The position numbers were made by a program, and so were the translations under genes. The notes under the pieces are model-generated. The model was not told where the DNA came from. It searched no databases and saw only the letters and a program-made list of their open reading frames with translations. A stretch of DNA of 64,000 nucleotides from Neopestalotiopsis rosae (Eukaryota; Ascomycota; Sordariomycetes; Amphisphaeriales; Sporocadaceae), in the NCBI GenBank assembly GCA_023078685.1, contig JALGAS010000007.1, positions 1,674,001-1,738,000 on the forward strand, read 5' to 3'. The stretch's first letter is position 1, and every line of letters starts with the position of its first letter. Positions 1 to 10,216 of this stretch are shown here, in pieces.

Positions 1-3000
1 AAATAGAACAGCCACACTAGCTTTGATTGATGAGCTGCCGAATGCTACGCTCCCAAACCTGCCTGACCTGGATACGGGACCTGTGGACACCTTTGGATTG
101 ACTGGAAACATGAGCCATCGCTGTGGCATCTGGCTTGTCTGGCCTGTCTACGCTCGTCTGCGCTCGTCTGGCACAAACACGGATGGAGAGAGTCTAGAGA
201 CCCTTGATGAATACCCACTCTTTTTCACTCGGGCCCCACCCCCAGCGTGTCTCAGGTTTTCCCAGGTTCGGTCGACGCGACCAGGACATACGATGGGTGA
301 TGCAGACCATGCCCAAAGCAGCTCGTCTCGCTCGCAACCAAGCCGAAACCGTCCTTGGGTAACTTGGGCTAAAGCACTTTGGTGTCCGCGCACGCTCTCT
401 TGGCTCTCTTTCGTCTGATCCAGAAGCACTTGGTGTTCACTGGGGCGAGCTGGGGGATCTTCCTGATGTGAGATGATGGATGGCCCAAGGAGATGGGATG
501 CCTGTCAGAGATAGATGCACGATTAATATAATACCATATACACGTAGAGACAAGAACAGGAACAAGACATCTGAGCAGACATGACTTCCCATCTGTGCGC
601 ACCAGGCATGATACACCTACATCAAAATACACTGGCCGAATTGGCTCTCGATTGCATGTACAGAGTAGCTCCAACAGAAGAGTATGGACGAAAGCCTGAA
701 CTGCTTGCTGAAATGCCCAGCCATGCATGCTCTTTCCCCTTACATTTGTGTCTACACGTACGAATATGCGGCGGCGCAATCGTCCGCGTACATGCGTACC
801 TGGGCTGTGTCACACACACAAAAGACTGACCCATGCGTCTGGATCGCTCGCAGTACCGCAGGACGAGAGAGATTATCAGACAGGGAAGAAGAAATAGAGA
901 TATACCATCCCCGACATAATAACGTGCGTGGGGAGGACTTGTCTAGCATCTGGTCGCTTTAATGAAAGTCGAGTATACTAGAACGGACTGTACCGAGCAT
1001 ACCGAGTTCTGACGAGTCAAAGGGTGGTGCCTGCCTGCCTTTTCCCATGGTGCCGGGTTGGCTGGTGGGTTTGTTTGGACGATTATGCGTCTCCGTGTCT
1101 TGCCTTGATGCCCCTGACAGCTGGAGGAGGTCCCCTCTCTCTCACTCTCAAGTCCCAGGTCCCTACTTTTGTCGTAGCAGTTCTAGCACATACTACCCAT
1201 CTTGCTACTGGCTGCTACCACCATGATGCATCTGAAATAGAGTACGGAGTAGCCGCAAGGTTTCGTGACACGGCTGGGGGACGCATGGACGGGCGTGTAG
1301 ATCGTCGGCAAGAACAGCATGTGGAGATGGAGCCCAGGTACGTACGCATCAAACAATGGCATGAATTTGGGATTCCCCAGCTTTGCCCGTTGATGAGTGA
1401 CATGCCCATCTTGAAAGGTGTTGTCCATGTCGAAATAATCCTGCGCATTGCAAGCCGCAGTGAACCGCGGGGAAGAAGAGACATGGTATCACTCTACTAC
1501 CGCACTCGGTCAGTTGCTCTATTGTGCCTACGTACCTCATCCTGCAGGTATTAGGGACGTTGCTGGTCAGAGCTTTTCTGAACTCTGTGATGAATGAGTT
1601 TACCACGTCGTCCTTCTTTGGTCGTCGTACCTGACGCGAGTTTCTGACAAGGCCTACAATGAGGTGCACTAAAATAGCAATATTGGAGACAATTTGCGCA
1701 AGCTTTGGCCGCAACTCCGGAGAACCCTCACAGGGCGCAGAAGATGGTCCAAGTGGCAAAGTGCCAGCTATGATTACTGTTGTATGTTTTGATGGCGATG
1801 ACCAGCGTTCACCGGCAACCAATATGGGGTTAGCCAAGGCCTCATACATCTTGAGTTTGGTAAATTGAAGCAAAGTTCAACAGGCAAGATTTTTGATTGA
1901 ATTCATAAGACTCTACTATACACGTACACAACGTGAAGAAGAACCCAGCGATGTCCATTCTCTCTAGATGATATCTCACTGGCTACCGGTTTCTTGGTGA
2001 CGAACCACGAATATATGGATCACCACCTTCCGTGGCAAGATCAACCAAACGACAGGGTGATAGATCTGGTACAGACAGATAGGACAGAGACTTGATGCCA
2101 ATTGCCGCATATGAATTTACGTACATGGTTCTATCTCATGAGGTCGGTGCTACCTGTCAAACTTGCACAAAGCATATGCATGGAGTTGAATCTCCGCCAC
2201 ATACAGAGTACAATCTTCGGACATCTATCAACTACCAGCCAAGCCAGCTACCAGCTACGTAGTGGTGCTCGATTGTCAACGACTTCCCACTCGGTTGATG
2301 GCCCCTGTGCTGATGATCTTCAAGGACATTTGAGTGCTCCCTGTCCATTCATCCCATTCAATCGATCAATGTTTGTGCCCCTGGCTTGCTTGCCCCCCTC
2401 TAGATAGCCAGTCAGTGCATGTGGTTGGCCAGCACAGATGAGAGCGGTAGAGCGGATCAAATACAAGAGGGCGAACGGGTTGACTGTCCATGATCCATCT
2501 GACCCGTCACCCAGCTCATCCCCGGCGCACCTTGCACCGTGCATACAGCATGCCATCACCATGGACCATTCAGAGCGCGCAACTTGTTAAAGGTGATTGA
2601 GGAGGCGAATGTTCAAATCGCCCAATCAGCAGCCCGCGCAACCTCAATCTCCTGGCACACACCTACCTGCTCCTTACATCGAGATCGCACATAATGCACG
2701 TAGAGTATGATTAAAGCAATTCCACCCTCACATACAATATACCTTGCCTACAGCATTCGACCACACTCCAGACTTTCTCATCAACGGTGATGATTGTGTG
2801 CAGACTCTCACCGCTGAGTAGGGCATTCTACAATAGATAGCAGGCAGCACGTCTACTTCTTCCCCTCTTTTCGAATGGTTCTGCTAGTGGCTCCTCACAA
2901 ATCAGGTCCTCACAGTCCAGGTCTCTCCCAGTGCTGAAGTGGATGGCTTAAACAATACATCCTGACATTCGGTACCTCACTTTCGACTGCCTACGTTGAT

Positions 3001-4105
3001 GCAGGAATCCCAATTAGCAATACTCCCTTGGCTGCTCGAGTTACTGCTTGAGGAACCAGGTAGGTAAGGTACATCATTGTTCGCTTTCGTGCTTGCTTTG
3101 AATGTTTAGTTAGTCAAGTCACACGTGCAACTACCAGATGCCAGACTGGATGCTACATTACCTACCCGCTGGTACGTACTGCCCAACTACCTCACCACTG
3201 AAATGTACTCTGTGCATGCACCTAGCACATCGTGTTCATTTCCAGCGCGGACGCCTCGGATTTGTTCACACGGCGAATAATTGAAAGCTCAAAGAGTCCA
3301 CGGGCATCATGGCACGATGGCGTTTCTGCAGCATCAAAATTTCAAAAATGCGGACAAAAATTGTAGATACACAACGAAAGGATGATTTAGGATTTCGAAG
3401 AGGGCGCTGCCAGATTTGTGTGAGCACATGTACGGAACACTCTCTGGGATGTGACAATGCAACCCATTTCTGAATGTACACCTGGACTGGAGCCCCAGCC
3501 GAGCAACAAATGCAATGACTGACTCCACACCGCATTTCGTGTGCTGCAGCAATTCAGAGAAAGCTGGCTTTCGGTTGGTCACTGGCATCCCCATTCAGCG
3601 CCCAGGCTTGCAGGGCCTGTCAGGGCATCCACCTCCTTCCGTGGTCGTGGCCAGCCCACTGAAAAGGCACAGGGCGAGCCAGGGTGAATCGCCCGAACCG
3701 CCCAATGGTGGGCCATTGGCCATTTGCAGAATTTTAGGACGGAGCCAAGGGCGAGCCATATTGACAATTGAGAGTGTCAATTGGCGGACGCCAATAATGG
3801 TGCACACTCTCAGTGCTGCTCGGTGCTGGGTCTTGGGTGCTGCGTGCTGGGTGGTGGTAGCAGTAACGGTACCTCTAGGTGAGGTAGGTCGGCAGGTAGG
3901 TAGCAGTGCTGGTAATGTAGGTACCTAGGTATGCCCCAAGAACTGCTAGAATTGTAGAATGCTTCTAGTAGCCCGGGTTCAATGCAAGTACGAGTGACCG
4001 ATCTAGGGCCAGGCCAGCAGCGTTTACCCTTTCGAACGCCATGACAGTTGAAGTGAGCGCCGGACCCTGGACGCCTAACATTTGAACGTCAAGGTAGGTA
4101 CAGAT
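1..4105. other. Gene-free upstream region
   Basis: No open frame here has convincing coding character. The longest is a minus-strand frame at 1349-1846 (about 165 codons from its first ATG), which matches no family I know. The stretch probably holds distal promoter sequence of the glutamine-rich gene at 5735. Near its right end it carries many TACCT/AGGTA words, including a 14-bp inverted repeat. Confidence 0.6.
3883..3896 (+). repeat. Left arm of 14-bp inverted repeat
   Basis: The arm reads GGTAGGTCGGCAGG. Its exact reverse complement lies at 4127-4140, leaving 230 bp between the arms. Both arms sit in AGGTA/TACCT-rich sequence just before the ATG-free leader. The function is unknown. It could be a cruciform-forming or protein-binding site, or chance within simple sequence. 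Confidence 0.7.
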
Positions 4106-4126
4106 GGAGAGGTACCTGCCTACCGG

Positions 4127-4140
4127 CCTGCCGACCTACC
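4127..4140 (-). repeat. Right arm of 14-bp inverted repeat
   Basis: The arm reads CCTGCCGACCTACC and pairs perfectly with 3883-3896. It ends about 70 bp before the pyrimidine tract that probably marks the promoter or transcription start of the glutamine-rich gene. Confidence 0.7.
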
Positions 4141-4212
4141 TTAGCCAGTACGGTAGCTCATTATTTTTTTCTCCTTCAATAGCACCGGGTCCACTCCACC
4201 AGTAGACCTCAG

Positions 4213-4253
4213 TTCTTCTCCCTCTCCTTCTCTCTCTTCTCCTCCTCCTCTTT
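4213..4253 (+). promoter_or_regulatory. 41-nt pyrimidine tract, likely core promoter
   Basis: This is an uninterrupted run of 41 C/T bases on the coding strand, followed by further CT-rich sequence to about 4345. CT-rich tracts close to transcription starts are typical of highly expressed or regulated genes in filamentous fungi. The ATG-free stretch begins about 100 bp upstream of it, so transcription of the downstream gene plausibly starts in or just after this block. Confidence 0.5.
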
Positions 4254-5734
4254 GGATCACAACTTTTTTGTCCAACTTCTCTTTTTCTTCCTTTTTCCCA
4301 CCTTCTCTAGCTCCCACTGTCCTTTATCCCGCCCTCTCCCCCCGCTAGTTGTCTCTCTCCTCAGCTCAATTGTACCACGCGGTTCACGCATATTTTTTTT
4401 CTCCATTGTTCGTCGTGGCTTTGCCTCTGTCGTCGTTGAAGTCTAAAATTGCCAACCCCAAAAGTCAAGTCGCGTCACGCTCGGGAAGACACTCGGCCAA
4501 CACCACAACAAAAAGAAGACAGAAAAATATTTTTTGAAAAAAGCAGAAAAAAATAAAAGGAAGGAAAGAAAGTCAACACGGACAAAAAGATTCGGGATTT
4601 CGTTTGCCAACCAACCCTCGCATCGGATCGTCTCTCTCAGCTATCACCAGATTGATACTCGGACACCTATTTAATCACTGTACACTTTCGGCTTTGCCAA
4701 CTGCATCCATTTGATCATTTTTCCATTCGACGCATATAAAACACAGCATCCCAGCCAATAATCTGATCGCCGGCTCGAAGCCTATTACTAGAAAAGTGCA
4801 AACAGCAACAAGCACTGAGAGATCAGGATCACTCACCCAATACGCCACCGCGCACCGTCTTTGTCATTGGAAGGCCTTTCAAGTCTCTGTCGACAAAGCA
4901 CGTCTGAACAAACAAAGGAATTGCTTCAGTGTAAGCGTTCTCAGAGTCTCATCATCGTCACCGTGCTCATCGAAACAAGGGAAACTCGACACTGTCAATC
5001 AATCCACTGTCAGCAGCGCCCCTACTCAACGGTCGCACTAGACTTTGATCTTGCTGCTGCATAACGCTCGACAGCATTTCCCTTTGCGGCTTGCTGATCT
5101 GCCTGTTCTTTGAACTCGCACCCAAGTGACGTTTGTCTAAATTACAATTTGCGCTGCCGCATCTTGTCGTCCCTAGCAACTTCCACTCCGAGCACCTTTC
5201 GCGCTTTTCAGCTTCCAGCCATTTTTCGTTATCGCAGGTTTCCTTCCATCCGGTTGGATCATCACTCATTCCGAAACGGACAATCGCAGCATTTCTACAC
5301 CCATCAGATTCTTCTTCTAATACTTCAGGCGCGCCTCTGAGAATTGTCGCAGCATCTGCAAATTCTCAAGACGTTTCTAACCTTCTCGCTCATCGATTCC
5401 TGTCGCCGCCCTCGGTCCGCGATCTTGATCTTGCCAGATTGTTTTATCTCGGCATCTCGTTTGACACGACAAGACTTTTCGAATCAATCGAGCGACTTGG
5501 TCGGCTTGTTTCTTTTTTACATCAGATTGCTTCAAAGCATTCTCACGAATCGCCTTAATTGCATACTTCCGACTACGCTTTTGTAATAACTTGCATCGAT
5601 CGCCCAATCTCCACCAGCGGCAATCATCCACTCCTTCGATTTCACTTCGAAAATCGCAATCGAATTCCAAACGTCTTCGATTTAGACTTTCGACGGTATT
5701 CTTGATAGATCACAACACAACCATTTTTTGAGTA

Positions 5735-7411
5735 ATGCACGCCGGCGAATTTGCTCAAATGTCTCACAACGGATTCGCAATGCAACCCCTCGGTGGTATG
5801 CCCGCTGGTGGCCTGGCCTCGCGCCGTGGTGGTCAGAACATCAAGCCGCTATCATTTGATTCCCTCAAGGCTGCAAATGAGAGCAATGACACTGGCGTTC
5901 CCACACCAAGGACAAGCAGATCGCATTTGCTCGCAGGCCTCAGAACCGCTCCCAAGTCCGCCACCACTTCCACATTTCCTGCCACTGCTGTCCCAACTAG
6001 CCAGCAGATGCCCAACAGGAACGGCGCCAGCTCAGGAATGTACGGCCAGGAGACCGGCTACGCTGGCCCCAAGACATCGCTTCCTCGTCTTGCAACGCAA
6101 CAGCAGCAGCAACAGGCGTACAACCCTATGATGATGGGCCTTGGACAGCAATATGCTTCTGAGCAGATGCTTGCTTCTCAGCAGCTTCATGATGAGCAGG
6201 ATCAGGAGCAGATAGATCCTACATTTTACGCTCAGTTGGTGGCTGCGAACATTCAGTTGGCCCAGCAGCAACGACAGCTCCAGCAGCAGCTCTTGCAAAT
6301 TCAGGCAGCAGCTCAGCAGTTCCAGGCTATGAATCTCAACGGACAGGCCTCCTATCAGCAGCAGATAGCTCTCCAGAGTCTGTTCCAGCAGCAGCAGCAG
6401 CTTCAAAATCTGCAACAGTCTTTGGCAGCCATGCAGCAGCCGCAGCAGAATGTGTACACTGTCTACGATCCTGCCACCGGCAAGCAGTATTCTTACGTTG
6501 ACCAGAACCAAGGTCAATACAACAATGTTTACCTGGATCAGCCCGCTACTCCGCAAAACATGACCTTTCAGCAAGCAACTGGCACCACTCCTCGTGTTGA
6601 GGTGTCCCCGCCACCCATGGAGAGCAATGAGAGGCCATTTTTCCGTAGCAACTCGCCTCCCAAGAAGCAAGAGATGACCGCCGAGCCAACTCCTCTTCCG
6701 CCACCGTCTGCCAATGCTTTCCGCCGTGGACACAAGAAGGCCGCGTCAATCGCAAATCAGAAGGGTCTATCGCTTTCGACTGAGGATGCCAACAAGGGAG
6801 CAGGGCCCAACACAGGCGCATTCCCAATCTCACCACTCCTCACTGGTTATGGACCTGGCCAGGCACGTGCTGGTGAGCACCCCGTGCGTCAGCCTCGTGG
6901 TCCTCCTTCGATCGACGAGTTGCGTGCCAAGCCAACCGCCAAGATTGAGGGAAGCAAGAACTTCGCTGTTCGCACTCGCCGCTCCGCTGTCCACAACCTT
7001 GTTCGCGCTGGTCTTGAGAGACGCAAGGGCACTAGCAGTAGCTCTGGCAGCATGAGCCCCGTCTCAGAGACTGCTGACGAGGCTGGAACTCCTCTTACGG
7101 ATAACGAGTCTGACTCTGGACGTAGTGGCTCTGGAAGTCTTTCCGGCGATGCTGAGCCGAGCTTGGCTAGTTCCCGTACATCGACCAGCGGCAGCTGGGG
7201 TGCCATTGGGTCTGACCGCCCAAGCTCTCGGTCCAAGTCCCGCAAGAGCGTCGAGAGCCTGGCTAGCGCTTGTGACAGCGAGCCTGGCAGCTTTGCCAAC
7301 GTGTTCAAGCACGGAACGCAGCGCAAGCCCGAGACCGTTGACGGCCAACGCAAGGCCCCGATGTTGGTGCTCACCAGCGCTGAAAAGCGCAAGGGTAGCA
7401 TCGCCGCATAA
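5735..7411 (+). CDS. Glutamine-rich conserved fungal protein (function unknown)
   Basis: This is an uninterrupted frame of 558 residues beginning at the first ATG after a 1.6-kb ATG-free leader, which makes the start secure. I do not recognise the family by name. Residues about 115-245 are glutamine-rich with coiled-coil-like QQ/QL runs, which suggests a low-complexity or self-associating segment. The sequence before and after is rich in Ser, Pro, Thr and Gly and probably disordered. A basic stretch at about 405-435 (several Arg/Lys around an AVHNLVRAGLERRKG motif) is the most conserved-looking part. The C-terminus is Ser/Arg-rich, with RSKSRKS-type potential phosphorylation sites. There is no membrane segment or catalytic motif. 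A role in RNA binding, signalling or condensate formation is possible but is only inference from composition. The long leader and long upstream region suggest tight regulation. Confidence 0.9.
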   Translation: MHAGEFAQMSHNGFAMQPLGGMPAGGLASRRGGQNIKPLSFDSLKAANESNDTGVPTPRTSRSHLLAGLRTAPKSATTSTFPATAVPTSQQMPNRNGASSGMYGQETGYAGPKTSLPRLATQQQQQQAYNPMMMGLGQQYASEQMLASQQLHDEQDQEQIDPTFYAQLVAANIQLAQQQRQLQQQLLQIQAAAQQFQAMNLNGQASYQQQIALQSLFQQQQQLQNLQQSLAAMQQPQQNVYTVYDPATGKQYSYVDQNQGQYNNVYLDQPATPQNMTFQQATGTTPRVEVSPPPMESNERPFFRSNSPPKKQEMTAEPTPLPPPSANAFRRGHKKAASIANQKGLSLSTEDANKGAGPNTGAFPISPLLTGYGPGQARAGEHPVRQPRGPPSIDELRAKPTAKIEGSKNFAVRTRRSAVHNLVRAGLERRKGTSSSSGSMSPVSETADEAGTPLTDNESDSGRSGSGSLSGDAEPSLASSRTSTSGSWGAIGSDRPSSRSKSRKSVESLASACDSEPGSFANVFKHGTQRKPETVDGQRKAPMLVLTSAEKRKGSIAA

Positions 7412-8364
7412 ACGGTCCACGCCCATCGAAATTTACGCGATTATGATGGCACGCTCCCCTCCACTTGTATGATGCTTGCTTTGCAACTGTAGATCCTTTC
7501 CGGAGCGGTCTGACAGCAAGTCTCAACGGTCTTGGAGATTTTTGGGAATTTCTTTTTCACCTCGGCATCTGGTTTTCACTTGAAGGCATTGTTAGCATGA
7601 GGGCTTCGTCATTTCATTGCAATACCACGACTTTGGTTTTCGTCCTTTTTGGTTCTTTTTTTTTTCGACTGGTTTGGTTCACATTCGACGAGGGGATAGA
7701 GAAGCTTGGGGTTTTTCATGAATCACTGGGCATATTCCGCGAATCATGCCCACAGCACTCGCTACTCGAAGAACCGCGTACTTGCAAAACATGGTCTTCG
7801 GAGTTCATGGCTGTCTACTCTTCACGTCATTCATTTGCGCCGACCGATAGAGGTCATACTTTGGTATATGTACTTTTGAGATAGTGGAGTCTCAGCGGGA
7901 CTATTCGGGGCTTCGATCGCACTGATGAAACGTGTGCGGATGTTTCCTCGGTGAACAGCGCAAGGATCAACGGGAAGCGCTAGGCAGACAACAGCCAATG
8001 TGGCTGCGTTTGTGTAAGAAAATATTGGGAAAGGCCCATTCATAGGTAGAGAAGATTGGCACAATTCAAAAACTTGATAGCCATGACTTGTTTGACCACT
8101 TTGGCAGTGTGAATATGTGACGTGAAGGTTAATTGTTTCAACTTGTCTTCGTGTACTTTGCTTGTCGAGTATTGTTTTCGTCATTGACAGCAATATCATC
8201 GTCCTCTGGAAAATATTATTTGGAATCTATTCAGCTTTGTCCTTCATTGATGGGCAACAATTATTGATCAGAATGCGTACTTGGACATTCAATTATATTC
8301 GACTCCTTACTGGAAGGTCCAAACTGGCATTTGTGAGTACATGGAATTGGCACGAGAACTGTTT
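7412..8364. other. Convergent 3' region
   Basis: This lies between the 3' ends of the Q-rich gene (plus) and the GNAT-like gene (minus). It is T-rich and presumably 3' untranslated sequence of both. I see no further gene. Confidence 0.6.
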
Positions 8365-9171
8365 TTATCTAAGTGTCACATAACACTTTGTCATCCTCTG
8401 GTCCGCTGATCCCAACTTGGCAACCATTTTGCCATTCTCATCCTTTTCTTGATATGTTTTTGTTTGAAACTCGGAAATGATCTCGCCCTTGAACGGAGGA
8501 GGGGGGTGACTCCAAACGTGGGTGACGGGATTGTTCATGCACTCAATCTGGATAGCCCGGAACCCTTGCTCGGCCGACCTGAACATCATGTGCCGGGCCA
8601 TCCTGGCCATGAGCCCGTGGCCCTCGTAGTCGGCGCGGGTGTTTGTGGCGTTGCGGAAGAGCACCTGGCCGGGCGCCGTGGCGTACCACGTCGCCGGGTC
8701 GCGCGGGTCCAGGGCGGCCAGGATGCCGAAAATGTCCTTGGTCGGCGGCAGCGAGGCGATCAGGGGCGCCATGCCGGCCGGGTCGAGCGGGTTGATGCTG
8801 TCGTAGGCCAGGGCAATGGACACGAGGGGGAAGTCCATCTGCTCGAGCAGCAGCTGGCCGTCGGCGTTGGCGTTCTCGTCATCCCACCAGAGCTTCCCGC
8901 CCGTCGGGGCCGAGTCCGGGTTCTTGAACTGGTACTCCGTGTCAAACATGCCCAGGGAGTAGCCCGACTCGAGCTGGTGGCGCATCAGGTACTCTGACGT
9001 GCCAAGAACCTCGTACGCCAGGGCCGTCAGGTTCCTCTCGGGCAGCCAGGCGCGCCACGCCTTGTTGTGGAAGAGGTGCGAGTGGGCAAAGATGGCCGAC
9101 ACCCATTCAATGTGCGATACGTCGAGGGGACGAATGACGAAGCGAGAGCGGGTTTCATTGTTGACCGTCAT
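8365..9171 (-). CDS. GNAT-like N-acetyltransferase (fungal)
   Basis: One uninterrupted frame of 268 residues. The frame stays open 37 codons further upstream, but I start at the ATG at 9171 because the protein then begins directly with the FVIRPLDVSHIEWV strand usual for these proteins. The segment DYEGHGLMARMARHMMFRSA near residue 180 has the spacing of GNAT motif A (acetyl-CoA pyrophosphate loop followed by a helix) and is followed by FRAIQIECMN, a typical motif-B strand. The family would transfer an acetyl group from acetyl-CoA to an unknown amine, probably in the cytosol. There is no signal peptide or membrane segment. The middle of the gene is strongly GC-rich. It is the first of three minus-strand genes (with the MFS and AKR genes), but the gaps of about 1-1.5 kb argue against tight co-regulation. 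Confidence 0.75.
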   Translation of the reverse strand: MTVNNETRSRFVIRPLDVSHIEWVSAIFAHSHLFHNKAWRAWLPERNLTALAYEVLGTSEYLMRHQLESGYSLGMFDTEYQFKNPDSAPTGGKLWWDDENANADGQLLLEQMDFPLVSIALAYDSINPLDPAGMAPLIASLPPTKDIFGILAALDPRDPATWYATAPGQVLFRNATNTRADYEGHGLMARMARHMMFRSAEQGFRAIQIECMNNPVTHVWSHPPPPFKGEIISEFQTKTYQEKDENGKMVAKLGSADQRMTKCYVTLR

Positions 9172-10216
9172 TTTTGAATTAGTGTTGAAAATATACATAT
9201 GCCGTTTGAGAGAGGAGTGACCAACGCAAGAAAGTGCAGTGGTTCGAGTGCAGCCATGAAATAGGAGCTGAGATATAGTCACATATATACCGAGTCTAGC
9301 TGCGCGGCCGACTGCTCTCCGCTCTAGATGTGTGTATACTATGTGTTACCGGAAAGGACGGGGGAATACTGCGTTGACTGTCCGAAACGGTGTGTTGCAC
9401 CACAGCAAATGCTGCAGTTCTCGTAAGGCGCTATTGGTTTACCGCTGATTCTGGCCAGGAGCATACTATGTTGCGAGTTTGTTCCAAAACAAGCGCAGAC
9501 TGCCAATTACACCGACCTCGTTGATGTGGAGTATGACGGCCTTATCCCAAGGTTTACAAGCCCCTTTACGCTCTCTGTGCCGAGGATTCATTGCAAGCCA
9601 CATAGTGTTACATGTAGTCTTATATGTAGGGTGGTGTTATGCTAGTTCATGCAGTAGGTCTTGACGCCGTCAGCTTATTCAGCACTTAATCTTCTCAGAG
9701 AGCGATATAGGCAAAGCAAGATGATCTTATGTAAGATCAGGTCAATTCTTCTCGAGCGGTTCGTAAGGGACAAGACCCGCCATCGCGGCAGTGGACAAAC
9801 ATTATCAAACAGAACACGTCCATGGTAACGGGTTTTTCGGCATTGCTAGGTGGTTTGTTTGCAGCATTTTCCATTGCGTCTACAGCGTTGAAAGGGGGAG
9901 GAGGGATCGCAGAAACCATATAATTGAGGCACATTTTACACATTGCAGTGCTAGTCTTCAGAAATAGCCCTGGTTGAACTTCTTTATCATGCAGCCACGA
10001 ATGATATACTATAAGCCAGCTGAATTTCCTCGTGAACTTCTACTTCATGTGGAAGCTCTTGTGTAATGTCCTTGTTTATATCTACCATTGATCCTTTTGA
10101 CTCGACTTGAAAAATATTGACTTTCCTCTATTTGTAGCATTCTACCCAGTGTCACAAAATTCAGTGCCTCAGTGTCGCCAGCTACGCAAGTTTGAGTTCC
10201 AGAAGGCCATTTATAA
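9172..10216. other. Intergenic, no gene seen
   Basis: This contains the upstream region of the GNAT-like gene and the 3' region of the MFS gene. A 68-codon minus-strand frame at 9737-9943 is too short and unfamiliar to call. Confidence 0.6.

Larger units (their letters stand above)
4106..5734 (+). promoter_or_regulatory. ATG-free 1.6-kb 5' leader of the Q-rich gene
   Basis: Reading every line on the plus strand, I find no ATG between the one at 4103 and the start codon at 5735. About 25 would be expected by chance. CAT, which is ATG on the other strand, occurs about 32 times in the same stretch, so base composition does not explain the absence. This strand asymmetry is what selection against upstream start codons in a scanned 5' leader would leave. 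Because an intron would be free to contain ATG, most of the stretch is probably exonic. The exact transcription start is unknown. Confidence 0.65.

Noticed and set aside
2600..2640. Possible tRNA T-arm (GTTCAAATC)
   Set aside because: The 5-bp stem does not pair, and no matching A-box or acceptor stem is present.
6032..6733. 233-codon leucine-rich minus-strand frame
   Set aside because: It is the antisense shadow of the glutamine repeat (CAG read backwards gives Leu) in the Q-rich gene.
8449..8997. 182-codon plus-strand frame
   Set aside because: Antisense to the GNAT-like gene; open only because of the high GC content and codon bias of that gene.
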